64,000 bases of DNA from Streptomyces sp. SID12501. GTDB lineage: Bacteria; Actinomycetota; Actinomycetes; Streptomycetales; Streptomycetaceae. Made by a program: the position numbers and the translations under genes. Below are positions 10,801 through 28,381 of this stretch, piece by piece (position 1 is the first letter of the stretch; each line of letters starts with the position of its first letter). Location of the stretch: assembly GCF_010550245.1 (NCBI RefSeq), contig NZ_JAAGLU010000047.1, positions 1-64,000 on the forward strand. The letters are read 5' to 3'. Below the pieces are notes generated by a model that searched no databases, was not told where the DNA came from, and saw nothing but the letters and a program-made list of their open reading frames with translations.

Positions 10801-12238
10801 CCTCGTGCGCCAGCGGTGGTGCGGCCATGGGCGGCGTGCCGGGCTGAGTGCCCTCCGCCCAGGTGTCGAGCAGCGTCCGTTCCTCCTCGGACATCAGCCG
10901 CAGGTCCGCGAGGACGTGTTCCGGGTGGGTCACGGCGTCTGTGAGCAGGGTTTGGAAGCGGTCCGCGAGGCGGTGAGCGCTCCGCTCGTCGAACAGATCG
11001 GTCGAGTACTCCAGGTAACCGTCATAGCCGCCGTCCACCGGCACCAGGTTCAGGAAAATATCGAACTTCGACCGGCCGCTGTGCACATACACGCGCTCGG
11101 ACTCGACCCCCGGCAGGTCCAGCCCCGAACTTCGGTCGTCCTCAAGGGTCAGGACCACCTGGAAGATCGGGAACCGGCCGAGCCGGCGCTCCTTCACCGT
11201 CTCCCGCACCAGGTGCAGGAACGGAATATGGCGATGCTTGACGGCCGACCAGACGGTCTTCTTCGTCGAGGCGATCAGGTCCTTGAACGACGCGGCCGGA
11301 TCCACGAGTTGGCGAAGCGGCATCACGTCGGTGAGGCAGGCGATCAGCGATTTGACCTCGGTCCCGGTGCGCCGGGAGATGGGGGTGCCGACGACGAGGT
11401 CGTTCTGCCCGCTCAGCCGGTTGAGCAGTGCTGTGAGGGCCGCCGTCATCACCACGAACGGAGTTGCCCGCTGGGCGCGGGCCAGTTTACGGATCCCCCC
11501 ACCGGTCGTCTCATCCAGAGTGAACCGCACCTCGCCACCGCGGTGACGGGGTATGGCCGGCCGAGGGCGGTCGGCCGGGAAGGTGGACTCGGCCGGGGCG
11601 TCGCTCAGCGCCGTCCGCCAGTGCTCCAGGTGTTCCCTCGAGTTCGTCTCCGTGTCTCGTCGCTGGAGCCGGGCGTATTCGCCGAACTGCAGCGGGACCT
11701 CGGGGAGTACGGGCTCCCGCCCCTCGACGGCCGCCCGGTACGCCTCGTTGAACTCCGCGTCCAGCAGATTGATTCCCCAGCCGTCGATGACCGCGTGATG
11801 GATGGCCACCGCGAGCACGGCGTCGTCCTCTGTCAGGCGCAGCAGCGTGGCGCGAAGGAGCGGCGGTTCGTCGAGTGGGATCTCCGCGGTCACGGCCTCG
11901 ATCAGTGCCCCGTCCAGCTCGTGCGGGGTGATCGGGCGGACGGCCAGCGGGAGGCGGGAGGGAGAGATCACCGTCTGCGTAGGGGTGCCGCCGGAGTTGT
12001 CGAGGCGGCTACGCAGAGCCTCCTGGCGCTCCACGATGGTGGTCAACGCTGTCTCGACAGCGTCCGGGTCGACGGGCCCACGGAGCCGGTGGACCCAGGA
12101 CTCCACGTAGCGGGACAGGCTGGTGCTGAACTGGTCCTGAAGCCAGATCGACTCCTGTTCGAAGGACATCGGATAGGTCGGGCAAGAGCCCTCCGCCGTG
12201 TCGATGGGCACGAGCGGCTTGATGCTCTCGGAGGTCAC
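7838..12238 (-). CDS. NRPS C-A-PCP-thioester reductase (reductive release)
   Basis: 1,466 residues. Condensation domain (about 20-450) with HHAVIDGWG; adenylation domain (about 480-960) with YTSGSTGRPKG, YGPTETH, TGDLGRF and a C-terminal SGKVDR lysine; PCP with phosphopantetheine Ser1028 (GGDSLL); and an NAD(P)H-dependent thioester reductase (about 1080-1460) with TGATGFLG, the SDR-type STVGV and YAQSKW. Such R domains release the chain as an aldehyde or alcohol. The eight variable pocket residues plus the flanking D and K read D-V-Q-I-I-S-Q-V-V-K, close to known proline codes (DVQLIAHVVK type). GTG start overlaps the preceding stop (GTGA). It is the last gene of the operon, and its R domain is the cluster's second release enzyme beside the TE at 14.1-21.3 kb. 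Domain calls are firm; substrate and product form are inferred. Confidence 0.93.
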   Translation of the reverse strand: MTSESIKPLVPIDTAEGSCPTYPMSFEQESIWLQDQFSTSLSRYVESWVHRLRGPVDPDAVETALTTIVERQEALRSRLDNSGGTPTQTVISPSRLPLAVRPITPHELDGALIEAVTAEIPLDEPPLLRATLLRLTEDDAVLAVAIHHAVIDGWGINLLDAEFNEAYRAAVEGREPVLPEVPLQFGEYARLQRRDTETNSREHLEHWRTALSDAPAESTFPADRPRPAIPRHRGGEVRFTLDETTGGGIRKLARAQRATPFVVMTAALTALLNRLSGQNDLVVGTPISRRTGTEVKSLIACLTDVMPLRQLVDPAASFKDLIASTKKTVWSAVKHRHIPFLHLVRETVKERRLGRFPIFQVVLTLEDDRSSGLDLPGVESERVYVHSGRSKFDIFLNLVPVDGGYDGYLEYSTDLFDERSAHRLADRFQTLLTDAVTHPEHVLADLRLMSEEERTLLDTWAEGTQPGTPPMAAPPLAHEAVAAQALRTPDAPAVIQGDHILTYRELTERAGRVSSYLAAHGYAGPGQRVALCVGRSFELPATVLGILGAGACCVPVDPAYPADRIAFMLGDSGADVVLTDSSTAGTVPLPDGVRQVRVDRLPPSPEAGCPTAPGVTGEDLAYALYTSGSTGRPKGVAMPHRSLAGLVDWQSRTSTCGPGSRTLQYAPASFDVFFQELFATWAGGGALVMVGDATRRDPQLLLDLVEEQRVERLILPYVALQQFVEYACAEQRRCGALREVITSGEQLFITPSLRRFFSDLTRASLENQYGPTETHVVTAERLSGNPATWPERPPIGRPIDAARVQVLDDGLRSRPIGAVGEICVGGRPVGLGYLGHARQDAERFVADPLTPGLLYRTGDLGRFLPDGRIEFLGRRDGQVKIRGHRVEPGEVEAVAKTLAGVADAVVVAGEAAESTALRLIAFYRPSTPEGVEPDALPAQLREALPAQLVPAACVPLTRFPLTASGKVDRVELVRRVPGALVSSRPPAGRSTMRGATEERLAKIWGELLSLDTATLGAEEGFFDIGGDSLLAARLLLRLREELDVRLGLDAVFNSPTIADLAARIDGRGMSAAQDIAEVRLPADIMVEPHHGQSQTGSPEQLLLTGATGFLGAFLLRELIEQTDATVHCLVRATDADDGRRRLRTSLERYGVWSKAAEKRTVVVVGDLERSRLGLPWQTYDQLAGTVDAVYHCGASVNLAHSYGQLKAANVDGTIEVLRLAAAHRPVPVHHVSTVGVFTDRPGERPITADDQLTSADGLRHGYAQSKWVAERLVEQARARGLTVSVYRPTRISGETETGACQTGDFMWLLLKGCIEARSFPMDLALDFDLVPVDYASAALVALSLDPAAAGSTYHLAGRLVSLAEAVARLRVIGYRIDGVPMGQWIHSIEDAQGNTAFPLLEVMALAMTAGDGDRAGGAVFDATKTEEALRPHSIVCPEVDEDLFHLYVTYYRRTGFLPEPDPEPLD

Positions 12239-14052
12239 TTCCGACTCCCTGCGGTCTGTTCGTGGTGATCTGCCAGTGAAGGGAGCAGTGCGGAGCGGTC
12301 GAGCTTGCCGTGGGTCGTGAGCGGCAAAGCGTCGAGCAACTCGATCTGGCTCGGCACCATGTGGCGGGGCAGTACTCCGGCGATTGCGCGGCGCAGCGCA
12401 GTGGGGGTGGGCGGAGCGGGATGCTGGCTGTCAACTGTGTAGAACAGGGCCAGCCGGGCGACGGACACGCCATCCGGTCCCGTCTCATGGGCAATCGCGC
12501 AGCTCAGCACACCCGGAACGGCGCGAGTTGCTGCCTCGATCTCAGCCGGCTCGATTCGGTGACCGGACACCTTCAGTTGCCGGTCCGCGCGACCACGGAA
12601 ATGCAGGATTCCCTCGTGGTCGAGGGTGCCGAAATCTCCCGTGCGATAGAGGCGGGTCGCGACCCCATCCAGCGGGAGTGAAACGAATCGCTCGGCTGTG
12701 GCCCGGGCGTCGCCCAGGTATGAGCGGGCCAGCCCGTCACCGGAGAGGCAGATCTCTCCCACTTCCCCTGCGGGTACCGGATCGGACCCGTCAAGCAGAT
12801 GAATCCGTGTTCCCCGAACCGCCCGGCCGATCGGAATTCCATGTGGCTCGTCGCAATCGGCCGGGCGCACACGATGGGTCGTGGCGAACACACAGCTCTC
12901 CACCGGCCCATAGCCGTTGATGAGGGTGATGCCCGGATGCGCGGACACGAAGCGGCGGACGTGTGGAGCGGACAACTTCTCGCCTCCGGTGAGCACCTGG
13001 CGAAGCCCGGCGAAACAGCGGATGTCCTCGTCCACGAAGAGATTCAGCAGTGAGGAGGTAAGCCACACCGTGTCGACGCCTGCTGTCTCGATCAACCGCC
13101 GCAGCTCGGCCGGGAGCAGATAGTCGCTGGTGGTGATGACCGAGGTGCCGCCGGTCGTCAGCATTCCCCACAGCTCCAGGGAGAAGGCGTCCCAGGAGAC
13201 CGGTGCGGCTTGGAGCATTACCCGGCCGGGGCGGAAATCGGCGAAGGTCGGCTCGGAGAAGAGCCTCATGGTGGCGCGATGCGTCGACAGCACACCCTTG
13301 GGAGTTCCTGTCGTGCCCGAGGTGAAGAACACCGAGGACACAGCAGTGTCCTCGAAGCCTTCCTGGCCCTGGGCCGGCGCCGCGCCCTGCGTCTCCTCCA
13401 AGTAGCTCGCATCGGGCATCCACACCGGCGCTCCGGCATCCAGCGCAGAGGTGTCCGCGACAGTCACAGGAGGATTGAGCGTACGTATCAGTTGTTCCAG
13501 GCGCGGCGCGGGCCACCGGGGGTCGAGTGCCGCGTATGCCGCCCCGCACTTGAGCACTCCGAGGAGTACGGCGACAAGCCGGACCGACCGGCGGAGGATC
13601 ACGGGCACGCTGGTACCGGGACCGATACCCAGCCGGCGTAGCTCCTTCGCGTATGCCTCGGCACCGGATTCCAGTTGGGCGTAACTGATCCGCTGGTCGC
13701 CGTGGACCAGCGCCATGGCATCCGGGGTGAGTCGGGCGGCGCGGGTGACGCCTTCATGGATCAGCCCGCCCGCAGATGTCGACGTGCTCGTCGGTTCCGG
13801 GCTCGTCGGGATGAGCGAGCTGAGGAATTCGGCGATGGTTTCTGATTCGAAGAGCTGCTCCGGGACGGCCGGCACACCGAGGTCCTGTTGCAGACGGCTG
13901 CAGACGCGCATGGCCTGCAAGGACGTACCGCCGACGTCGTAGAAGTTCTCCTCGGGCGACGCGGTGTCGGCGTCGATTTCGAGGATTTCCCACAGAATGC
14001 GCAGCACCTCGTGTCTCATGTTCGGCTGCGCCTTGGGCGTTGACCTGGGCAA
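12235..14052 (-). CDS. NRPS PCP-A didomain, Val-like pocket
   Basis: The order is inverted: an N-terminal carrier protein (GGTSLQ, Ser44) is followed by an adenylation domain (about 105-590) with FTSGTTGTPKG, YGPVES, TGDFG and HGKLDR. There is no C domain. I start it at TTG 14052 because AAAGGAG lies 5 nt upstream. An ATG at 14127 would overlap the previous gene and has no such site, and the ATG at 14018 lies inside the PCP region. Pocket residues read D-A-L-W-L-G-G-V-F-K, close to valine codes (DAFWIGGTFK, DALWIGGTFK). It probably works in trans, charging its own PCP or the A-less C-PCP at 28.4 kb. The stop overlaps the next gene's GTG. Confidence 0.88.
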   Translation of the reverse strand: MPRSTPKAQPNMRHEVLRILWEILEIDADTASPEENFYDVGGTSLQAMRVCSRLQQDLGVPAVPEQLFESETIAEFLSSLIPTSPEPTSTSTSAGGLIHEGVTRAARLTPDAMALVHGDQRISYAQLESGAEAYAKELRRLGIGPGTSVPVILRRSVRLVAVLLGVLKCGAAYAALDPRWPAPRLEQLIRTLNPPVTVADTSALDAGAPVWMPDASYLEETQGAAPAQGQEGFEDTAVSSVFFTSGTTGTPKGVLSTHRATMRLFSEPTFADFRPGRVMLQAAPVSWDAFSLELWGMLTTGGTSVITTSDYLLPAELRRLIETAGVDTVWLTSSLLNLFVDEDIRCFAGLRQVLTGGEKLSAPHVRRFVSAHPGITLINGYGPVESCVFATTHRVRPADCDEPHGIPIGRAVRGTRIHLLDGSDPVPAGEVGEICLSGDGLARSYLGDARATAERFVSLPLDGVATRLYRTGDFGTLDHEGILHFRGRADRQLKVSGHRIEPAEIEAATRAVPGVLSCAIAHETGPDGVSVARLALFYTVDSQHPAPPTPTALRRAIAGVLPRHMVPSQIELLDALPLTTHGKLDRSALLPSLADHHEQTAGSRK

Positions 14053-14105
14053 GTCGACTCCTTTCCGTGTCTGTCCAGCCTTGTGCGGGCGCGCGCCGAC
14101 TGCGC

Positions 14106-21314
<7,209 letters not shown>

Positions 21315-21338
21315 GGGCTGTTCCTGCCTGTTCGGGTT

Positions 21339-23095
<1,757 letters not shown>

Positions 23096-23099
<4 letters not shown>

Positions 23100-24322
23100 G
23101 CGGGGCTCACCGCCAGGACGGTGTTCTGACCGCCGAATCCCATGGAGTTGCTGAGTGCCAGGCCGATGCGGCGAGGTGTCGCGGTAGTGACCATGCTGAT
23201 CTCGATCTCCGGATCGGGGGTGGTGAGGTTGGCGGTCGGCGGGGCGATGCCGTGTTCGACGGCGAGCACCGTGTAGGCGGCCTCCACTGCTCCGGCGGCT
23301 CCCAGCAGATGGCCGGTGACGCCCTTGGTGGAGCTGACGGCCGGATCGTGGGGCAGGACCCGGCGCAGGGTGCGCGCCTCGGCCAGGTCGTTCATGGGGG
23401 TCGAGGTTCCGTGCGCGTTGACGTAGGCCACCTCCCGGGCCGTGGCTCCGGTATCGGCGAGGGCCTGATGGATCGCCTGTTCCAGGCCTCGTCCATCGGG
23501 GTGCGGGGCGGTGATGTGGTGGGCGTCGGCCGTGCAGCCGTGCCCGGTGATCCGGGCGCGGACCCTGGCACCCCGCGCCCGCGCGTCGGCCGTTCGCTCC
23601 AGGACCAGAAGTCCGGCGCCCTCGCCGGCGACGAATCCGTCACGGGCGGCGTCGAAGGGCCTGGATGCCCGCGTGGGGTCGTCACCGCGCTCGGAGAGCG
23701 CGCCCATCCTGGCGAATCCCGCCATGATCAGCGGGGTGATCAGGGCTTCGCTGCCGCCCGTGAGGACGATGTCGCAGCGGTCCAGGGCCAGCAGGTCGCA
23801 CGCGGTGGCGATGGCCGAGGCACCGGAGGCGCACGCGGTGGCCACGACCAGGTTGGGGCCGGTGGCACCGAACTCCATCGCGACCTGGCCGGCCAGCATG
23901 TTGGGCAGATACATGGCCAGCAGCAGGGGGGTCACCCGCCCCGGCTTCTCGTCCAGCAGGATCTGGTGCTGCTGTTCGAAGGTCTGGGTACCGCCGCCCG
24001 CGTTGCCGAGCACGACGCCCACGCGGGCGCCGTCCCACGTGCCGGGGTCGAGCCCGGCGTCCGCCAGGGCTTCGTGAGCGGCGACGAGCGCGAACTGGAC
24101 GAAGCGGTCGAGGCGGTGCGCCCGCCGCCCGCCGAGCAGGGCTTCAGGGTCGAAGCCGGGCACCCGGCAGGAGAAGGACACCGGCAGGTCCTTCAGTACG
24201 GGATCGGAGGCTGCGGCGGTGGACCGGGCCGCGCCGATCGCGGCCCAGTTCCGCTCGGTCCCGATCCCGGCCGGGGTGACCAGGCCGAGACCGGTGACCG
24301 CAGCGTCGGTGCGGGGTGTCAT
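23096..24322 (-). CDS. Beta-ketoacyl-ACP synthase, KAS II (FabF) type
   Basis: 408 residues, the usual FabF length. The C-H-H triad is visible: Cys164 (TACASG), His304 (NAHGTS) and His338 (TGHLLG). FabF enzymes catalyse decarboxylative condensation of malonyl-ACP with acyl-ACP. It sits between ACP and A-PCP genes with 4-nt overlaps on both sides, so it is co-translated with its carrier. No ketoreductase, dehydratase or enoyl reductase is present anywhere in the cluster, so its 3-oxo product would either be used directly or be reduced by housekeeping FAS enzymes. It may build or extend the acyl starter for the aminotransferase megasynthase (inference). Confidence 0.92.
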
Positions 24323-24561
24323 GCGTGCGCCTGGGCGACCCGCTCGTCCACCAGCCGGGCCATGTCGCCCAGGGTGGCGAGTTCCTTGAGCTCGTCCTCG
24401 TGGATCTCCACGCCCAGGTCACGCTCAAGAATGACGGTGAGCTCCACCAGGGCGAGCGAGTCGAACTCGATGTCCTTCAGGGTGGCGTCCGGGGCGATCA
24501 GGTCGTCGGGAACCTTGAGGTCGTCGACGAAGATCTTCTTGAGGGTGTCGTAGGCGGTCAT
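24319..24561 (-). CDS. Acyl carrier protein
   Basis: 80 residues with the carrier-protein signature IEFDSLALVEL; Ser35 should carry 4'-phosphopantetheine. Strongly acidic, four-helix composition as expected. ATGA overlap with the KAS II gene downstream; 72 nt separate it from the KAS III gene upstream. It is the natural carrier for KAS III and KAS II and probably holds the malonyl or 3-oxoacyl intermediate before transfer to the PKS/aminotransferase line. Confidence 0.94.
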   Translation of the reverse strand: MTAYDTLKKIFVDDLKVPDDLIAPDATLKDIEFDSLALVELTVILERDLGVEIHEDELKELATLGDMARLVDERVAQAHA

Positions 24562-24633
24562 GTCTGCTCCTTGATTCTGGGGGGGGCCGTACGTGGGAGG
24601 CCGTACGGGAAGGGGGAAAGGGCCGGGATGGAG

Positions 24634-25641
24634 TTACTGAGCGCTGGCCAGTGACGGCCAGACCAACGTGGCCGCGCCCCAGGCAAGCCCGCCGCCGAAA
24701 GCGGTGAGCAGCACGCGTTGTCCGGCGACCAGGCCGCCTGAGGCGTTCTCCTCGGCCAGCAGCACAGGTACGGAGGCGCCGGCCGTGTTGCCCACGCGCT
24801 CGATGTTTGAGGCCCTGCGCTCGGGCGGGATGCCCAGTCCGTCGGCCACCGACGTGATGATCCGGATGTTGGCCTGGTGGGCCACCAGCCGGTCCACGTC
24901 GGCCAGTTGCCAGCCGGCCGCCTCGGTCGCGGTGCGGCAGGCGGCGGTCATGTGCCGTACGGCGTGGCGGAAGATCTCCCGGCCCTGCATCTGCAGGTAG
25001 GGGGATGCCTCCGGGGTGGGGACACGGCGGCGGGCGCCTCCGGCCGGCACCTCGGCCAGGTCGCTGCGGCTGCCGTCGCTGCCCAGCACGACGGGGCCGA
25101 GGGCGCCGGGTTCGTCGGGGTTGCCGGCTCGCAGGACGACGGCTCCGGCGCCGTCGCCGAAGATGGCGGCGGTGGACCGGTCGTCGGGGTCGATGAGGGT
25201 GGTGAAAGCCTCGGCTCCGATGAGCAGCACCCGGTCGGCCGCGCCGGTGGCGATGAGGCCGGCGGCGACGGACAGACCGTACAGAAACCCGGCGCAGACG
25301 GCGGAGACGTCGAAGGCGGGCACCATCGGCAGTCCCAGCCGCGTGGCCACCTGGGGAGCGGTGGCGGGGCAGAGTTCGTCGGGTGTCGTGGTGGCCAGGA
25401 CGACGGCGTCGACCGAGTCCTGCCCCGACGATTTGAGAGCACGGCCGCCGGCCTCGACGGCGAGGTCCGAGGTGGACATGCCGGGTGAGACCCGGCGGCG
25501 GCTGGCGATGCCGGTGCGGCTGCGGATCCACTCGTCGGTGGTGTCGAGCCGGGCCTCGAGGTCGGCGTTGGTGAGCTCGTCGGGCGGCAGCCAGGATCCG
25601 ATGCCGGTGAGGACGGCGGCGCGGGGCGTTGGATATGTCAT
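24634..25641 (-). CDS. Beta-ketoacyl-ACP synthase III (FabH-like)
   Basis: 335 residues with the Cys-His-Asn triad of the FabH family: Cys116 (SAVCAGF), His255 (AHQANI) and Asn285 (GNTAGAS). FabH enzymes condense an acyl-CoA with malonyl-ACP; Streptomyces FabH commonly accepts isobutyryl- and isovaleryl-type CoAs (family knowledge). Here it could prime the chain with a short or branched acyl group. An isovaleryl primer plus one malonate would give 5-methyl-3-oxohexanoyl-ACP, the precursor expected for a 3-amino-2-hydroxy-5-methylhexanoyl unit. That substrate is inferred, not shown. Start overlaps the TE-flavin reductase stop (ATGA). Confidence 0.93.
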   Translation of the reverse strand: MTYPTPRAAVLTGIGSWLPPDELTNADLEARLDTTDEWIRSRTGIASRRRVSPGMSTSDLAVEAGGRALKSSGQDSVDAVVLATTTPDELCPATAPQVATRLGLPMVPAFDVSAVCAGFLYGLSVAAGLIATGAADRVLLIGAEAFTTLIDPDDRSTAAIFGDGAGAVVLRAGNPDEPGALGPVVLGSDGSRSDLAEVPAGGARRRVPTPEASPYLQMQGREIFRHAVRHMTAACRTATEAAGWQLADVDRLVAHQANIRIITSVADGLGIPPERRASNIERVGNTAGASVPVLLAEENASGGLVAGQRVLLTAFGGGLAWGAATLVWPSLASAQ

Positions 25642-26876
25642 ACGAGGCTCCGTAGGACTGGGGGGCGGTCGGCGGGCACGGGAGCGGGCTGGTGCCAGCC
25701 GCGGTGGAAGTGGATCAGCGGGGGCGCGTCGGACAGGGCCACGCTTTCCAGCCGGCCGATGAGGATGCTGTGGTCGCCTCCCGGCAGTACCTGTTGGCGT
25801 GTGCAGGCGAACCTGGCCGACGCGTCCGGCAGGCCGGGCAGGCCGAGCTCCAGCGGAACGAGCGCGGCCTCCGCCTGCCGGCGGTCGCTCTGCGCGAAGT
25901 CCCGTGCCACGGAGGCCTGTTCGTGATCGAGGACATTGACGAGGAAGTGGTCGGCCGTGGTGAATGCCTCGTGGCTGCTGCCGCCTGTGTTGACGCACAC
26001 CAGCAGCAGTGGCGGTTGCGCGGACAGGCTGCACACCGCGCTGGCGGTGAACGACCGGGGCCGGCCGTCCCCGTCGATGGTGGTGACCACTGTGACGGGC
26101 GCGGCGAGCCGGGCCATCGCCTCCCGGAAGTCGTCCTGGGTCAGAGGCCGTTCGGCCTTGGCGGCGCCCCGCTCCGGCAGCGCGGAGTGGATCCGGTTCA
26201 CGACGGGGCCGGTGTGGCTGTCCAGGAAGAAGTGACCGGCGCCGGCCAGTTCCAGGTGGGTTACCGGCCCGGTGGTGACGTCGGCCCACAGGCCGACGTC
26301 GTGGGGGGAGGTGACCGGATCGTCGGCCCCGGTGACGACCGTGACCGGGCAGGCGAGCCGGGGTGCGGGACCGCAGTGGCGGTACTGGCCGTACAGCTCG
26401 TAGTCCCCTCGGATGCGCGCGGTGAAGTAGGCCACCGCGTCGCTCTCCCTCAAGAACTCCTCCGGCACCCCGCCGGTGGCGGCGAGTGCGCCGAGGAACG
26501 CCAGGTCGGGGTAGGTGTGGATGGCAGGCCTGCCGCCCCCGCCGTAGCGGCGCTGAGGAGGCCTGGTGGCGGACACGAACAGGTGCAGCGGCGGGCGGTG
26601 TCCGCGCGCGGTGAGGCGGCGGGCGGCCTCGTAGCCGAACAGGCCCCCCAGGCTGTGCCCGTAGATCGCGTACGGGCTGCCGTCCGCCTCCTTCTCGATC
26701 AGTGCGGTGATGTCGTCGACCGCCGCGTCGAAGCTCTCGTACGGCTGCTCGCGGTGTCGGCCGTCACGTCCGGCCGGCTGGAAGGGAACGACGTCGATTC
26801 GCGGGTCCAGCGCGGCGGCCAACGGCTGGAAGGCTCGGGCCGATCCGCCCGCGTGCGGGATGCAGAACAGCTTCAT
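25638..26876 (-). CDS. Type II thioesterase fused to a flavin reductase domain
   Basis: 412 residues in two parts. Residues 1-235 are an alpha/beta-hydrolase type II thioesterase: FCIPHAGG near the N-terminus, nucleophile Ser75 in GHSLGG, an Asp in TGADDP and a His in GAGHFF. Residues about 245-410 are a flavin reductase of the FMN-binding split-barrel type (RPRSFTASAVCSLS; NTGGSSHEAF; FLVNVLDHEQ; CTRQQVLPGGDHSILIGRL). The join is in one frame with no internal start. Type II TEs remove mis-primed groups from carrier proteins. Flavin reductases supply FMNH2 to two-component monooxygenases. Its coupling to the genes for the C domain and the aminotransferase-monooxygenase protein suggests it feeds the luciferase-like monooxygenase there. 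The fusion is unusual to me. Confidence 0.88.
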   Translation of the reverse strand: MKLFCIPHAGGSARAFQPLAAALDPRIDVVPFQPAGRDGRHREQPYESFDAAVDDITALIEKEADGSPYAIYGHSLGGLFGYEAARRLTARGHRPPLHLFVSATRPPQRRYGGGGRPAIHTYPDLAFLGALAATGGVPEEFLRESDAVAYFTARIRGDYELYGQYRHCGPAPRLACPVTVVTGADDPVTSPHDVGLWADVTTGPVTHLELAGAGHFFLDSHTGPVVNRIHSALPERGAAKAERPLTQDDFREAMARLAAPVTVVTTIDGDGRPRSFTASAVCSLSAQPPLLLVCVNTGGSSHEAFTTADHFLVNVLDHEQASVARDFAQSDRRQAEAALVPLELGLPGLPDASARFACTRQQVLPGGDHSILIGRLESVALSDAPPLIHFHRGWHQPAPVPADRPPVLRSLV

Positions 26877-28381
26877 GCGGTGCCTCCCGAAGCGATGCCG
26901 GCCCGGCGAGCCGACGGGATAGGGGCGTCCATGTCCTGGGCCGCCTCGACGAGCAGCCGGGCGTACCGGTCGAGCCAGCGCTGCCGTGTCTCCGGGCCGG
27001 CGATGGAGCCCGCGACCTCGAACCCGCCGCTGACCCGCCCGGCGTCGCTGCGCATGATCATGCCGATGCCCGCGCGGGCCCCCGGCATCGGACACTCCTC
27101 CCACAGCGCGAGGCCCGCGCCGAGGTCCACGCCCAGCTCCATCTCGGGAAGATGGGTCACGACCAACTGCGGGAACTCCGCGGAGACCTGGGGCATCCAC
27201 TGGTCGCGCACCGCGTCCAGGGACAGGAGTGGGTAATCGAGGGCGTCCCCGAGCGCGTCCAGGCAACGCCGTGCCAGGTCCGCCCAGCTGTCGTCCGCCT
27301 CGGCGCGCAGGCGAACCGGCAGGTGCCGGCGGACCAGACCCACCGTCTCGGCGTACTCCGGCGTGCGGCACGCCGCCGAGACCGCCAGGACGTAGTCGCT
27401 CTCACCGGTCACCTCGGTGGCCAGTACGTTCAGCGCGGCCAGCATCACCGCGAACTCACTGACCCGGGCCAGCTGGCACGCAAGGGTGAAGAGCGCGCTC
27501 TCCTCCTCGTCGAGCGTGGTGAAGCTGACGTTGTCGACACTGTCGGGGTCCGCGTCCGGAGCGGGCGGGAAGGTGAGGACCGCCACCGCGCCCGCCAGCT
27601 GCGCGGCCCGTTCCTCGACGGCAGTGGCCGACTCGGTTGTGAGCCACTGCCGTTCCTGCTCCAGGAAGCCCACATAGGACTGCGGGACGGGGAGTTCAGG
27701 GCTCTCGCCTCGCAACCTGGACCGGTAGCAGGCGCCGAGTTCCGCGCCGAGAATCTCCAGAGTGACGCCGTCGGAGATCAGGTGGTGGACGGCCAGTACG
27801 AGGACGTCGTCGGGCTCGCCGCCGCGGTCGCGTCGGACGACGCCGAGCCGCAGCAGGGGTGGAGCGGCGAGGTCCAGGGGCTCGGCGGCGAAGCGCAGAC
27901 AACGGTCGTGCAGACGTTGCGCGTCGGTCGCTTCCTCAGGGGCCGCGTCCAGGAGCTCCACCCGGCCGGCCGCCGCACGATGCACGCTCAGCATCAGGCG
28001 TCCGTCGGCCTGATCGGCGAACCCGCAGCGCAGTGACTCGTGCCGGGCAACCACGTCCGCCAGGGCGTGGCGCAGGATGCCAAGGTCGATGCGCACTGCG
28101 GTGGCCGTGTAGTAGGCGTTGGTCCATACCTCGGGGTGCGGCACGGTCGAGATCGACCGCCACATGCGAGCGTGCTCGGTTCCCGCGGGCACCGTCCGCA
28201 CCTCAGGGTGTGCCAGCTGGCTCAGGATCTCCTCACGGTGTGTGCGCAGTTCGCCGAGCACGGGGGCGGGCAGCACGTCGGCCGGACCGTCGTAGTGGAG
28301 ATACCCGTCCTGCGCCCACAGGCGTACGTCGTCCGCCGCCAGCCTCCCCAGGAGTCGGCCGGCGGCGTCGGCGGCGGTCAC
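26873..28381 (-). CDS. Free-standing NRPS condensation domain with N-terminal docking domain
   Basis: 502 residues from GTG 28381 (GTGA overlap with the upstream stop). Residues 1-57 match the TubC-type N-terminal docking domain (GRLLGRLAADDVRLWAQDG, followed by alternating polar and hydrophobic residues up to EILSQL). Residues about 65-490 are a condensation domain with HHLISDG and LPVRLR-type core elements. There is no A or PCP domain. The docking domain implies that it receives a chain from the C-terminus of a partner. Directly upstream is the C-PCP end of the aminotransferase megasynthase, so it probably joins that PCP-bound chain to a separately loaded aminoacyl-PCP. Which carrier it uses is not determined. 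Confidence 0.88.
   Translation of the reverse strand: MTAADAAGRLLGRLAADDVRLWAQDGYLHYDGPADVLPAPVLGELRTHREEILSQLAHPEVRTVPAGTEHARMWRSISTVPHPEVWTNAYYTATAVRIDLGILRHALADVVARHESLRCGFADQADGRLMLSVHRAAAGRVELLDAAPEEATDAQRLHDRCLRFAAEPLDLAAPPLLRLGVVRRDRGGEPDDVLVLAVHHLISDGVTLEILGAELGACYRSRLRGESPELPVPQSYVGFLEQERQWLTTESATAVEERAAQLAGAVAVLTFPPAPDADPDSVDNVSFTTLDEEESALFTLACQLARVSEFAVMLAALNVLATEVTGESDYVLAVSAACRTPEYAETVGLVRRHLPVRLRAEADDSWADLARRCLDALGDALDYPLLSLDAVRDQWMPQVSAEFPQLVVTHLPEMELGVDLGAGLALWEECPMPGARAGIGMIMRSDAGRVSGGFEVAGSIAGPETRQRWLDRYARLLVEAAQDMDAPIPSARRAGIASGGTA

Noticed and set aside
9914..12268. 784-codon open frame opposite the C-A-PCP-R gene
   Set aside because: High-GC shadow frame; no recognisable motif and complete overlap with well-supported NRPS coding sequence.
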